A stretch of DNA of 64,000 bases. Origin: Dyadobacter fermentans (GTDB lineage: Bacteria; Bacteroidota; Bacteroidia; Cytophagales; Spirosomataceae). A program made the translations under genes and the position numbers. The notes beneath the pieces were generated by a model. That model saw nothing but the letters and a program-made list of their open reading frames with translations, was not told the origin of the DNA and searched no databases. The DNA lies in contig NZ_JAHXBN010000010.1 in NCBI RefSeq assembly GCF_019924045.1, positions 868,001 through 932,000 of the forward strand. The letters are read 5' to 3'. Below, piece by piece: positions 52,983-61,786 of the stretch (positions are counted from its first letter, which is position 1; every line of letters starts with the position of its first letter).

Positions 52983-54455
52983 ATGGTTACCATCAAAAAA
53001 TTGAAAACAGTTGTGCTGATCCTCCCGCTACTGGCGCTTGCCGGTTGTGAGGATTTCCTTTCGAAGGAGCCGGACAGTACCCGCGCAACTATTAACACGC
53101 CGAAGCAGGTCTCCCAACTGCTCACTACTGCGTACCCGCAGGGTAGTTATGTTGTGTTTGGAGAAACGATGAGCGACAATGTGGCCGACAAAGGTGTAGG
53201 CCAGGACGATAAGACAAATCGTGGTTCGTTTCTTTTCGAAGTAGTCGAAGCGACGGTGGATGAACAGGACTCCCCTGATAATTACTGGGCGGAATGCTAT
53301 CGCGCAATTTCGGTGGCCAATGAGGCGCTGGACATTATCAGCAAGGTCGCCGATCCCGAAAATTACAGTGCGCAGAAAGGGGAGGCATTGGTGGCGCGGG
53401 CTTACGCCCACTTTATGCTGGTTAATTATTACTGTAAGTTTTTTGATGCGCAACAAGCCAACGATAGCCCTGGTATTCCTTATGTGACGGTGCCTGAGGA
53501 TGTGGTGATCAAGCAATACGAGCGCGGAACAGTCGGAGGTGTGTACCAGATGATCGAAAAGGACTTGCTCGAAGGGCTGCCGCTGATCAGCGACGGAACT
53601 TACACCGTACCCAAGTACCACTTCAACCTGGCGGCTGCGAATGCATTTGCCAGCCGGTTCTATCTGGTGAAAAAAGACTATCAGAAGGTAGTGGAATATG
53701 CCAATGCGGCTTTTCCGAGCAACAACTTCGGCGAAAATTTGCGCCCTTGGAACACGACTTATTCCAGCATGTCGCCCGCGGAGTTGTTCAACACTTATTC
53801 ACGTGCGACGCAGAACGCCAATTTGCTGCTTGCTGAGACGGGATCAAATTTTGGGCGCTACGTGGCCAATTACCGGTATGGAATGACGTACGCTAAATGG
53901 CAGGAGATTTCACAAAGCGAGCAAATTATCACAGGCAATGCGAGCTGGGTATTCCCGCTATACTATCGGGGGGATAACAACTATTTCATTCCAAAACTGA
54001 CCGAGTATTTTGTTCGGGAATCGGTGAATGCGGAGATTGGACTTCCCTATGTAATGTTGCCGTTGTTTACGGTGGAGGAAGTGCTTTTTAACCGTATTGA
54101 GGCTAATGCGTTTCTCAACAATACAGCGGCATGTCTGACGGACCTCAACACTTATATCAGCAAGCGCGTCTCTAACTATAACGCTGCCTCTCATAAGGTT
54201 ACGGCTGGCAGCATGTCGAGTTATTACGGATCCAGCAATCTCAGAAACAACATTGTCAACACGGTGCTGGCTTTCAAGCGTATTGAGTTTTTACAGGAAG
54301 GCATGCGCTGGTTTGATCTTCAGCGCTACAATGTCCCGGTTAGCCACACCACCAAAAGTGGGTCAGTCATAACGGTTCCTGCAGGCGATAACCGCAGGGT
54401 ATTGCAGATCCCCCAAACAGCCGCACTTTCAGGAATAGCCCAGAATCCGAGATAA
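52983..54455 (+). CDS. SusD/RagB-family lipoprotein
   Basis: A 490-residue lipoprotein from the ATG at 52983; signal IKKLKTVVLILPLLALAGCE with the lipobox Cys near residue 20. TPR-like helices (YWAECYRAISVANEALDIIS, RAYAHFMLVNYYCKFFD, LNTYISKRVSNYN) and the C-terminal FKRIEFLQEGMRWFDLQRYN are typical of SusD. It forms the lid of the SusC barrel and binds the ligand at the cell surface. It lies 28 bases downstream of the SusC-like gene. Confidence 0.95.
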   Translation: MVTIKKLKTVVLILPLLALAGCEDFLSKEPDSTRATINTPKQVSQLLTTAYPQGSYVVFGETMSDNVADKGVGQDDKTNRGSFLFEVVEATVDEQDSPDNYWAECYRAISVANEALDIISKVADPENYSAQKGEALVARAYAHFMLVNYYCKFFDAQQANDSPGIPYVTVPEDVVIKQYERGTVGGVYQMIEKDLLEGLPLISDGTYTVPKYHFNLAAANAFASRFYLVKKDYQKVVEYANAAFPSNNFGENLRPWNTTYSSMSPAELFNTYSRATQNANLLLAETGSNFGRYVANYRYGMTYAKWQEISQSEQIITGNASWVFPLYYRGDNNYFIPKLTEYFVRESVNAEIGLPYVMLPLFTVEEVLFNRIEANAFLNNTAACLTDLNTYISKRVSNYNAASHKVTAGSMSSYYGSSNLRNNIVNTVLAFKRIEFLQEGMRWFDLQRYNVPVSHTTKSGSVITVPAGDNRRVLQIPQTAALSGIAQNPR

Positions 54456-54470
54456 GAAAGCCATTTAACC

Positions 54471-55403
54471 ATGAAAACGATATTCAGACATTTTGCATAT
54501 TATTTTGTTGCCGCCATTTTGTGCAGCACAACATTGACATCCTGTAAAGAAGACTCGATCGGTGAGGTGGACGATATCCCGGGCATTGGCGGCCCTACCT
54601 GGGTGGAAGGCCCGGTAGATCGTTGGATTCATGACAGTCTGGTGGTTCCCTATAATATATCGGCTCAATACAAATGGAATCAGTTTGAGTTCGGTAATAT
54701 CACCAAAAATCTGGTGCCGCCTGACGAAGCCCAGGTGATCCCTCTCCTGAGTACGATCAGGAAGGCATGGACGAATCCGTATGTTGAGGAAGCGGGAAAA
54801 GTATTTTACAATAAGTATTCTCCCAAATCTTTTATCCTTTCCGGTAGCAATGAGTACAACTCGGAAGGATCGATCACACTCGGAACGGCGGAAGGTGGCC
54901 GGAAAGTGATCCTGTACGGTGTAAACCTTTTTAAGATTAAAGGAATGGCGGGATACGACCCCGGGAGAGATTCATCTTTTGTGAAAGACTGGTTCCTGCA
55001 CACGATCCACCACGAATTTGGCCATATTTTGCATCAGACAGTGCTGTATCCGGTAGAGTATAAGAACATTTCCAAGTCGTATTACCAGGGAGGAAACTGG
55101 ATCAACTGGAGCGATTCGGATGCGCGTCGCGATGGCTTTATCACTGCTTACAGTTCTTCTGCATTTGATGAAGATTTTGTGGAGATGATCGCGATGATGC
55201 TTACGGAAGGAAAGGTCGGTTTTGATAAATTGGTTAGCTCCATTCCCGAGGGGACCAGCCCTCACGGTGTAACAAAGGCACAGGCACAAGCCGCATTGCG
55301 GCAAAAAGAGGCTATTATTGTAGCCTATTATAAAAACACCTGGAAAATTGATTTTTACAGTCTGCAAAAGAGAGTGCGGACTTCGATGAATAAACTTTTT
55401 TAA
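54471..55403 (+). CDS. Substrate import-associated zinc metallohydrolase lipoprotein
   Basis: A 310-residue lipoprotein (signal YYFVAAILCSTTLTSCKED). The catalytic motif HTIHHEFGHILHQT near residue 180 contains HExxHxxH, and FDEDFVEMIAMMLTEG carries a later acidic residue, as in the gluzincin-like substrate import-associated zinc metallohydrolases that accompany SusC/SusD pairs. It is anchored at the cell surface and probably trims or cleaves a peptide-containing ligand before import; the specificity is unknown. It starts 15 bases after the SusD gene. Confidence 0.88.
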   Translation: MKTIFRHFAYYFVAAILCSTTLTSCKEDSIGEVDDIPGIGGPTWVEGPVDRWIHDSLVVPYNISAQYKWNQFEFGNITKNLVPPDEAQVIPLLSTIRKAWTNPYVEEAGKVFYNKYSPKSFILSGSNEYNSEGSITLGTAEGGRKVILYGVNLFKIKGMAGYDPGRDSSFVKDWFLHTIHHEFGHILHQTVLYPVEYKNISKSYYQGGNWINWSDSDARRDGFITAYSSSAFDEDFVEMIAMMLTEGKVGFDKLVSSIPEGTSPHGVTKAQAQAALRQKEAIIVAYYKNTWKIDFYSLQKRVRTSMNKLF

Positions 55404-55409
55404 TGGCAG

Positions 55410-56714
55410 ATGAAGAGATCATTTTTATACCTGTTGTTCCTGACTACCGTTTTCTTCTCCTGCGAAAACAAAGACGATACGGTGTTTGAAGAATCGGCGG
55501 ACGTGCGTCTGAATGCAGCGCTGGCTTCTTACGAAAAACAGCTTGTAGAAGCGCCATATGGCTGGAATGCGGTGATATACCCGGGTGGTGGAGGAAGCTA
55601 TGGTTTCTATTTTAAATTCGATGATAAAAACCGGGTGACCATGTTCTCCGATTTTTCGGATGCCTCAGCCGCGAAATCCAAAGAAAGCAGTTACAGATTG
55701 GCAGCCCTGCAAACGCCGGCGTTGATCTTCGATACCTATTCTTACCTGCACGTCCTGGCTGATCCCGATGAGGAAGTCAACGACGGAGTGCGCGGAGAAG
55801 GCCTTAAATCAGATTTCGAATTCAGCATTTATGGCGATTCCCTGACGGCGGACCGGATGGCGTTCGTTGGCCGCAAAAACCAGAGCCGTCTGGTGCTCAC
55901 AAAAGCCACGCAGGCGCAGGCGACCGCCTACACGAATGGTGATTTGGCCAAGGCCTTGCTGTTTAATAACATTGCCAAATACGTACCTTACTTCAAGCGT
56001 GTTACATTGGGAGCGAATACCTACGAAATCACGGTGAATCAAAATGCCAGAACTGTGAAACTTACCTGGCTGAACGGAAGTACACCGAAGACCTTCACAA
56101 CGAGCTACTACCTCACACCCGCTGGTGTTGCGTTTGTGTCCCCGCTCGTGAATGGCTCACAGACGATCACAGGTTTCGGGAATATTACGTGGAATGCCAA
56201 TACAACCCAGCTGGGGTTCTCGGGCGGGGGAGCAACAGGAACTGTCGTCAGTGCGATCAAACCGATATCGGTGGATTTGGCTGCGTCTAAAAGATGGTGG
56301 CAGACGCCGATTGAGTCAGGGGGAGACTGGCGGTCGGCGACCGGGTTCCATGTCAACGGAGTGGACGATGCATTCAAAGTAGCTGACCTGAAATCGGACG
56401 AGTCGATATTCGCGTTTTACGTCTATCAGCCGGGAGTCAGTGCCCGGAACGACTTGTTTGCGCCTATTTTTTATGATGGCAAGAGCATCTTCCTCGATTA
56501 TGGGCATGCTCCGGCTCCGCCGACATTTACGAGCGATGGACGAGCAATATTTTCGCCGGCAGGTACTTATGGTACGATCCCCGCGGCGGGTGCGGCGGCC
56601 GAATCAGCCAAGTTACTTTACGATCCAAGCGGCTTTTATCTGATCCAAACGTCGGATGAAACGTACGATATGGTAAGCGCGAAAGATGCAAAGTCGTGGA
56701 TTACCTGGGAATAG
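55410..56714 (+). CDS. DUF4302 lipoprotein
   Basis: A 434-residue lipoprotein (signal FLYLLFLTTVFFSCENKDD). DUF4302 is recognised from RLNAALASYEKQLVEAPYGW, NAVIYPGGGGSYGFYFKFDD and SSYRLAALQTPALIFDTYSY. Family members are encoded next to SusC/SusD and metallohydrolase genes and are probably surface ligand-binding proteins; no catalytic motif is seen. It is the last gene of the locus (7 bases from the previous gene) and is convergent with the GT2 gene 10 bases away, without a visible terminator. Confidence 0.87.
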   Translation: MKRSFLYLLFLTTVFFSCENKDDTVFEESADVRLNAALASYEKQLVEAPYGWNAVIYPGGGGSYGFYFKFDDKNRVTMFSDFSDASAAKSKESSYRLAALQTPALIFDTYSYLHVLADPDEEVNDGVRGEGLKSDFEFSIYGDSLTADRMAFVGRKNQSRLVLTKATQAQATAYTNGDLAKALLFNNIAKYVPYFKRVTLGANTYEITVNQNARTVKLTWLNGSTPKTFTTSYYLTPAGVAFVSPLVNGSQTITGFGNITWNANTTQLGFSGGGATGTVVSAIKPISVDLAASKRWWQTPIESGGDWRSATGFHVNGVDDAFKVADLKSDESIFAFYVYQPGVSARNDLFAPIFYDGKSIFLDYGHAPAPPTFTSDGRAIFSPAGTYGTIPAAGAAAESAKLLYDPSGFYLIQTSDETYDMVSAKDAKSWITWE

Positions 56715-56724
56715 CAGGGTTTGC

Positions 56725-57501
56725 CTACCAGTATTTACCGTTTTTCCGTGCAAACGAATATCCCCGCCAGAATATACGCAGGTGATTGAACAGGGTTGGT
56801 ACAAGGCCGAAATGTTTTCTGAGCACTTTGTACCGGTCGGTGAGCGATCGGCGATGGTTTTTGACTGACAGGCCTCCCAACAAGTACCGGCAAAGCGTGA
56901 ACGGCAGAAATTGCACGGATTCTGCCCGTTTCAGGCATTCAATTTCCCAATCGATATCGGCGCTCAGATTTTCGTGTTCGTAGAACGGCGCAATGTCTTT
57001 CCTCGCTATGAATGCCTGATGGCATACTTTCATACCCAATGCAAAATCCTGCCAGCGAAGGTTTTCAGGCAAAGTGTGGGGCGTAAAATGGCTCCGCAGG
57101 CCAACCTCGGTACCGTCTTCGCGGACCATCATGGCGTCGCTGTAATATACGGCAGCCCCGGTTTCAAGAGAGGATAAAAGGTCTTGCAAAGTCTGGCTAT
57201 CGAAAACCTCATCTCCCGCATTCAAAAACCAGATGTATTTCCCTGAGGCAAGCCGCAAACCCTTGTTCATGGCGTCGTAGAGCCCTTTGTCTTTCTCGGA
57301 GATGATTTTCGAGATGAAGCGATACTTCCCCGCAATAGCGAGTGTCTGATCTCTGGAACCGCCATCTATAATCAGGTATTCCAACCGTGCCGGATGGTCC
57401 ACATCGGACAGAGCGCTTTCAACACTGTCGAGCGTGCGCGCCAGGTATTTTTCGGCTTGGAAAGTAACGGTAATGATCGTTAGCAGCGGGTTATTATCCA
57501 T
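56725..57501 (-). CDS. Glycosyltransferase family 2
   Basis: A 258-residue GT-A enzyme from the ATG at 57501: LLTIITVTFQAEKYLARTLD, LIIDGGSRDQT, NAGDEVF and VYYSDAMMVREDG hold the family positions for nucleotide-sugar and metal binding (DGGS, YSDA). No transmembrane segment is present. It overlaps the GT4 gene by 8 bases and probably works with it in building a surface polysaccharide. Upstream in-frame codons belong to the GT4 gene in another frame. Confidence 0.88.
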   Translation of the reverse strand: MDNNPLLTIITVTFQAEKYLARTLDSVESALSDVDHPARLEYLIIDGGSRDQTLAIAGKYRFISKIISEKDKGLYDAMNKGLRLASGKYIWFLNAGDEVFDSQTLQDLLSSLETGAAVYYSDAMMVREDGTEVGLRSHFTPHTLPENLRWQDFALGMKVCHQAFIARKDIAPFYEHENLSADIDWEIECLKRAESVQFLPFTLCRYLLGGLSVKNHRRSLTDRYKVLRKHFGLVPTLFNHLRIFWRGYSFARKNGKYW

Positions 57502-58738
57502 GAAGCAGGGAGTCGTAAAGTTGGGAATACTGCCTTGCGACAACTGCTTCCGAATAATGATCCAGGACCTTCCTGCGTGCATTCGCCGAAACGCTGCCAT
57601 CAGTATTGTGTTTCAATACCCATTGAACACCCTCTGAAAGCGAAGACGCAGATTTGGGTGTGGCGACGAAGCCGTTTTCCAAATGTTCTATCATTTCCGG
57701 AATTCCTCCCGTGTCGAAGCCCACCGCTGGCGTGCCGCATGCCATGGCTTCCATAATCGTATTGGGCAGGTTGTCTTCCAGCGAAGGGACTATGAGCATG
57801 TCGGCTGCACGATAGGCTTGCACCATTTGGCTTACATCCGATATTTTACCCAGAAAATGCGCCTTTACCGGCATATCCTTGAAATCATCTGCCTTTCCTT
57901 TTCCAAGGATCATCACTTCAACGTTGGCGAGCTTGGCATGGTGCATTGCTTCCTGAAAGTATATAAACCCCTTGCGCGGGTCTTGCGTGTTGGCTCCCGC
58001 GAAAAGGAGCAGCTTCTTATCCGTAGGGAGTCCGAATGCTTTCCGCGCATCGTCCTGGTTGCCGGGTTTGAAAAAATCGGTGTCGATGCAATTCGGGATT
58101 GCCCGCGACGGCATTCCGCTGGTCAATGCGGCATTTTGAACGAGGCTATCCAACCATCGGCTGGGAGAGACGAATGTTACTGATGCTCCTTGAAAAAGAC
58201 GATGTTTCTTCTCGAATTGGGCAAATGCAATATCATATTCGCCTGGTTTTTTGAGATAGGGGCAATAGCAGCAATGCGAAAGATAGCGCTCGCAGCCACG
58301 GTTGTAATGGCAGCCGCCGGTAAATGCCCACATATCGTGTAACGTCCATACGATCGGTTTCCCCAGTGCAAACAGCTTTTCGAGCGATTGGAGTGAAAGA
58401 AACCCGAAATTGATCCAATGCAAATGAATGATACTCGCTTGCCTGACGAGCGGGTGATCGGCAATGTCGGCTCCGATCGCTGCGGGAGAAAAGGCAAAAC
58501 GGACCGACTTGTCTTTCTCATAAGGAAGAAAACTGAGCCTTTCCATGACGAAATTTGCCCAGGCCTTTCTGGATTTCCAGAGACTATCCGCCCAAGCTGC
58601 GGTTTGCGGGCCGGGGTGCGAAATCTCCGAAACCATCAGGTGCGAATCGACCTGCGCATTGAGTAATGCCTGGTGTAACCTTGCGGCAGCGACCCCGGCG
58701 CCTCCTTCCCAATGAAAAGTACTTAGTTGAAGCACCAT
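57494..58738 (-). CDS. Glycosyltransferase family 4
   Basis: A 414-residue GT-B enzyme. The N-terminal LSTFHWEGGAGVAAARLHQA is the acceptor-side glycine-rich loop; the C-terminal half has LLFAGANTQDPRKGFIYFQE, VMILGKGKADD and PSLEDNLPNTIMEAMACGTP with the E-x7-E motif. A Cys-rich HTHDMW-like stretch (TLHDMWAFTGGCHYNRGCER, CCYCPYLKK) is common in this subgroup. It transfers a sugar in the cytoplasm during polysaccharide assembly. The GT2 gene overlaps its end. Confidence 0.92.
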   Translation of the reverse strand: MVLQLSTFHWEGGAGVAAARLHQALLNAQVDSHLMVSEISHPGPQTAAWADSLWKSRKAWANFVMERLSFLPYEKDKSVRFAFSPAAIGADIADHPLVRQASIIHLHWINFGFLSLQSLEKLFALGKPIVWTLHDMWAFTGGCHYNRGCERYLSHCCYCPYLKKPGEYDIAFAQFEKKHRLFQGASVTFVSPSRWLDSLVQNAALTSGMPSRAIPNCIDTDFFKPGNQDDARKAFGLPTDKKLLLFAGANTQDPRKGFIYFQEAMHHAKLANVEVMILGKGKADDFKDMPVKAHFLGKISDVSQMVQAYRAADMLIVPSLEDNLPNTIMEAMACGTPAVGFDTGGIPEMIEHLENGFVATPKSASSLSEGVQWVLKHNTDGSVSANARRKVLDHYSEAVVARQYSQLYDSLLHG

Positions 58739-58879
58739 TTGATCGCAATCGATAATTCGTGTTTTGGCCGGATGAATGTCCCCGGCGGCATTCCATGTGG
58801 GTAAAATTAATAGTTCTGCCTTTAAATACTTTTTTATTCGATGAAACTATCTTTATCGCTAAATCAGTAAACCGGAAAG

Positions 58880-59788
58880 ATGTCAAGCGAAAAACGAAGC
58901 CACGAGGCGCATTCGGAATGGTATGAGTTGCAGTTTGGAACTCAGGAGGCGAAAAACAAAGTCATCGAATTGTGGGAGTACGACAATGCGCATCATACGA
59001 TTAATCACTGGATTCACAAACGTATGCTCGACCTGACCGATCCGTTTGTGAATGAGAAGAAATCATGGCTGACGGTAGGGGACGGTTACGGGTTCGATGC
59101 GAATCACTTTTTTAAGAAAGGACTGGATTCGACTGCCAGCGACATTGCCGGTACGTTTTTGCCCTTATCGAAGGAAAGAGGATTCATTGAAAAGTATGCC
59201 GTCGAAAACGTGGAGCATCTTACGTTCGCCGACAATAGCTTCGATTACGTTTTTTGCAAGGAAGCTTATCATCATTTCCCGCGCCCATACCTGGGCGTAT
59301 ACGAGATGTTGCGGGTAGCGCGCGAGGCCGTGATCCTCGTCGAGCCACACGACCCGATCTCGAAAATGCCTTTTTTGCTCGCATTAAGAAATATTTTCGA
59401 TCGCTTCGATACCAAGGCCTTGCAGAAGTACTGGAAAAACAGGTATTCTTTCGAAACGGTGGGGAACTACGTTTTCAAGCTTTCGGAGCGGGAAATGGAT
59501 AAGCTCGCGAATGGGATCGGCCTACCGGCGGTCGCTTTTAAGGGTATTAACAACAACTACTATCATCCGTCTTATGGACGCGAAAAGGCGGATGATTCCT
59601 CACCGGCCTTCCGTAAAATCAAGCGTAAGCTTGCATTCCATAATTTCCTTGTAAAAGCTTCTTTAGTGCCTTCACAGGTTTTGTGTGCCGTTATTTTCAA
59701 GAGGCTGCCTTCTGAGCAAGTCATGAAAGCGATGCAACAGGACGGCTTCCAAGTGCATATTTTCCCGCCGAATCCCTACGCACATTGA
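58880..59788 (+). CDS. Class I SAM-dependent methyltransferase
   Basis: A 302-residue soluble protein. Motif I is VGDGYGFDANHFFKKG near residue 66, and ENVEHLTFADNSFDYVFCKE then HHFPRPYLGVYEMLRVAREA (motif II/post-I) follow, all as in Methyltransf_11-type enzymes. Its setting among glycosyltransferases suggests methylation of a sugar or a polymer end, which is inference. The region upstream (58739-58879) is shared with the divergent GT4 gene; no clean promoter is seen. Confidence 0.85.
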   Translation: MSSEKRSHEAHSEWYELQFGTQEAKNKVIELWEYDNAHHTINHWIHKRMLDLTDPFVNEKKSWLTVGDGYGFDANHFFKKGLDSTASDIAGTFLPLSKERGFIEKYAVENVEHLTFADNSFDYVFCKEAYHHFPRPYLGVYEMLRVAREAVILVEPHDPISKMPFLLALRNIFDRFDTKALQKYWKNRYSFETVGNYVFKLSEREMDKLANGIGLPAVAFKGINNNYYHPSYGREKADDSSPAFRKIKRKLAFHNFLVKASLVPSQVLCAVIFKRLPSEQVMKAMQQDGFQVHIFPPNPYAH

Positions 59789-59800
59789 GGTTGATGTAGC

Positions 59801-59864
59801 GGCGCACTGATTTCTCTAAGATCACAATTTGTGATCTTAGAGATTGAACCGGTGCTCGTGCGCC
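59801..59864. repeat. 31-nt palindrome within an outer GC stem, after the ORF6N gene
   Basis: A 31-nt palindrome at 59813-59843 (arms tctctaagatcacaa and its reverse complement, one central t) is framed by an outer stem ggcgcac/gtgcgcc (59801-59807 and 59858-59864) followed by T-rich bases, so the whole can act as a terminator for the methyltransferase gene. The core is almost the same as the palindrome inside the ORF6N gene at 60160-60202. Confidence 0.85.
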
Positions 59865-59866
59865 TT

Positions 59867-60376
59867 TTATTTTGCTGACTGCTGCCTGAAACCGACCTGC
59901 CTTCTTTCCTTCTGTGGCGGTTTCAAAAGGTAACTGAGTGCTTGGTGGATGTCGTTGAATTTTACCTGCATTTCATCTTCCAGCTTGTTAATTCGCTCTC
60001 TAAGTTCCTTTGAGTCAATATAATGCTGCCTGATGCTTACAAATGCACGCATGATCGTAATGTTCACTTGTATCGCTTTATAGCTGTTCAAAACGCTCGA
60101 TAACATGGCTACTCCCTGTTCGGTAAAGGCAAATGGCAGATACTTCGCGTGACGTCCTTTACCTTTCTCTAAGGTCACAAATTGTGACCTTAGAGAAAGG
60201 TACTCCTCTCGTGTTAGCTCGAACATAAAATCGTCGGGAAACCGCTCGATGTTTCTCCTAACGGCTTGTTTTAGGACTTTTGTTTCAATTTCATACAATT
60301 CTGCGAGATCAAAGTCCAACATGATTTTGCATCCGCGAAGCGTGTGAACTTTGTTTTGAATAACCATTAATTCCAT
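59867..60376 (-). CDS. ORF6N (KilA-N/Bro-like) DNA-binding domain protein
   Basis: A 169-residue protein from the ATG at 60376. The ORF6N core is VHTLRGCKIMLDFDLAELYE, ETKVLKQAVRRNIERFPDDF, ELTREEYLSLRS and then KYLPFAFTEQGVAMLSSVLN; a helical C-terminus (ELRERINKLEDEMQVKFNDI) probably mediates oligomerisation. ORF6N domains occur in phage and NCLDV regulators and in chromosomal Bacteroidota genes, and are thought to bind DNA. The gene stands opposite its neighbours in the polysaccharide region. Its coding sequence contains a perfect 43-nt palindrome (Tyr59 to about Gly72), and a related palindrome lies 24 bases past its stop. Confidence 0.87.
   Translation of the reverse strand: MELMVIQNKVHTLRGCKIMLDFDLAELYEIETKVLKQAVRRNIERFPDDFMFELTREEYLSLRSQFVTLEKGKGRHAKYLPFAFTEQGVAMLSSVLNSYKAIQVNITIMRAFVSIRQHYIDSKELRERINKLEDEMQVKFNDIHQALSYLLKPPQKERRQVGFRQQSAK
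60160..60202. repeat. Perfect 43-nt palindrome inside the ORF6N coding sequence
   Basis: Arms 60160-60180 and 60182-60202 (21 bases each, one central a) are exact reverse complements. The core tctctaaggtcacaa differs from the copy downstream of the gene by one base in each arm, in a symmetric, pair-preserving way. It encodes SLRSQFVTLEKG of the ORF6N protein, using several less common codons such as cta and agg. Confidence 0.95.
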
Positions 60377-60456
60377 AAAGATTACCAAGAATAGTTATGA
60401 CCACTTTATTCAAATACGCCCGCATTTCACTTTGGTCACACGTTCGTCGATAATTT

Positions 60457-60485
60457 TTTGGTAGGCTGAAATATGCCTAGTTTTA
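60457..60485 (+). promoter_or_regulatory. Predicted promoter of the nucleotide-sugar dehydrogenase gene
   Basis: TTTG at 60457-60460, 17 bases, then TAGTTTTA at 60478-60485 (one mismatch to TAnnTTTG). The start would be near 60492, leaving a 22-base leader before the ATG at 60514. Confidence 0.45.
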
Positions 60486-60513
60486 TGGCCGAACATTCAA
60501 CAAAGTACCTTCC

Positions 60514-61779
60514 ATGTTAGCTGGATCAGATGTTAGAATTGCCGTTATCGGACTTGGTTATGTCGGTCTGCCGCTGGCCGTGGCTTTTAGCAAAAAGTAC
60601 CCCGTAACCGGCTTCGATATCAACAAGAGGCGCATTCAGGAGCTGAAAGATGCTTATGACACGACCAAGGAAATATCGCGTCAGGACCTGCGCGAGGCTA
60701 CTAACCTGACGTTTTCGTGGGATGAGGCGGCATTGAAGGAGTGCAATGTGTTTATCGTAACCGTCCCCACGCCCGTAGATCATTACAAAAAGCCGAACCT
60801 TACCCATTTGCTCAAAGCCAGCGGGATGATTGGGCAAATGCTGAAAAAAGGCGATGTGGTCATCTACGAATCCACGGTTTATCCTGGCTGTACCGAAGAC
60901 GATTGCGTGCCGGTACTCGAACGTGAAAGCGGCTTGAAATTTAATGAAGGGTTTTTCTGCGGCTATTCGCCGGAACGTATCAATCCGGGGGACAAGATCA
61001 ACACGTTCACAAAAATCAAAAAAGTAACATCAGGCTCCACGCCGGAGACGGCTCATTTTGTCGATAGCCTGTACGCATCGGTGATCGATGCGGGCACGCA
61101 TCTGGCGTCTAGCATAAAGGTTGCGGAAGCGTCAAAAGCGATTGAAAATGCGCAGCGGGACGTAAATATCTCGTTTGTCAATGAGCTGGCGCTGATTTTC
61201 GACCGGATGAACATCGATACCACGGAAGTGCTCGAAGCCGCTGCCACGAAATGGAATTTCCTGAAATACAAACCGGGGCTAGTCGGCGGGCATTGCATTG
61301 GGGTCGATCCATATTATCTGGCCTATAAGGCGGAGTCGTTGGGCTATTATCCGCAGGTAATCCTTTCCGGCCGTAGGGTAAATGATATGATGGGTGTATT
61401 TGTGGCCAATAAGCTCGTCAAGCTCATGATTCGCAAAGGGCACAAGATAGAAGGCAGCCGTGTGCTGATCCTCGGCATTGCGTTCAAGGAGAATTGCCCC
61501 GACATCCGCAACACGCGGGTAATAGATGTTTACCGAGAACTTACCGACTTTGGCATGCAAGTAGAAGTGTACGATCCCTGGGCTTCGGCAGAGCAGGTGT
61601 TGAGTGAATACAATATTGCAACGCTGGATAAACCCGCAGGCACGTACGAAGCAGTCGTCCTGGCCGTGGCGCATCAGGAATTCAAGGCAATGGCATTCGG
61701 CGAGTTCACCGCAGCGGATTCGGTGATATTTGATTTGAAATCGGTGCTGCCGCAGGATATGGTCGATTCCAGGCTCTGA
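60514..61779 (+). CDS. Nucleotide sugar dehydrogenase (UDP-HexNAc 6-dehydrogenase, TviB/WbpO-like)
   Basis: A 421-residue UDP-glucose/GDP-mannose dehydrogenase family protein. It starts RIAVIGLGYVGLPLAVAFSK (Rossmann loop), carries TVPTPVDHYKKPNLTHL, ESTVYPGCTEDDCVPVLE, GYSPERINPGDK and the catalytic Cys in VGGHCIGVDPYYLAYKAESL. The SPERINPGDK segment fits the UDP-N-acetylhexosamine branch. It oxidises C6 of a UDP-HexNAc to the uronic acid in the cytoplasm. WecB 1.9 kb downstream could supply UDP-ManNAc, so the two may make an N-acetylmannosaminuronate-type sugar. Confidence 0.93.
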   Translation: MLAGSDVRIAVIGLGYVGLPLAVAFSKKYPVTGFDINKRRIQELKDAYDTTKEISRQDLREATNLTFSWDEAALKECNVFIVTVPTPVDHYKKPNLTHLLKASGMIGQMLKKGDVVIYESTVYPGCTEDDCVPVLERESGLKFNEGFFCGYSPERINPGDKINTFTKIKKVTSGSTPETAHFVDSLYASVIDAGTHLASSIKVAEASKAIENAQRDVNISFVNELALIFDRMNIDTTEVLEAAATKWNFLKYKPGLVGGHCIGVDPYYLAYKAESLGYYPQVILSGRRVNDMMGVFVANKLVKLMIRKGHKIEGSRVLILGIAFKENCPDIRNTRVIDVYRELTDFGMQVEVYDPWASAEQVLSEYNIATLDKPAGTYEAVVLAVAHQEFKAMAFGEFTAADSVIFDLKSVLPQDMVDSRL

Positions 61780-61786
61780 CAGCCGG

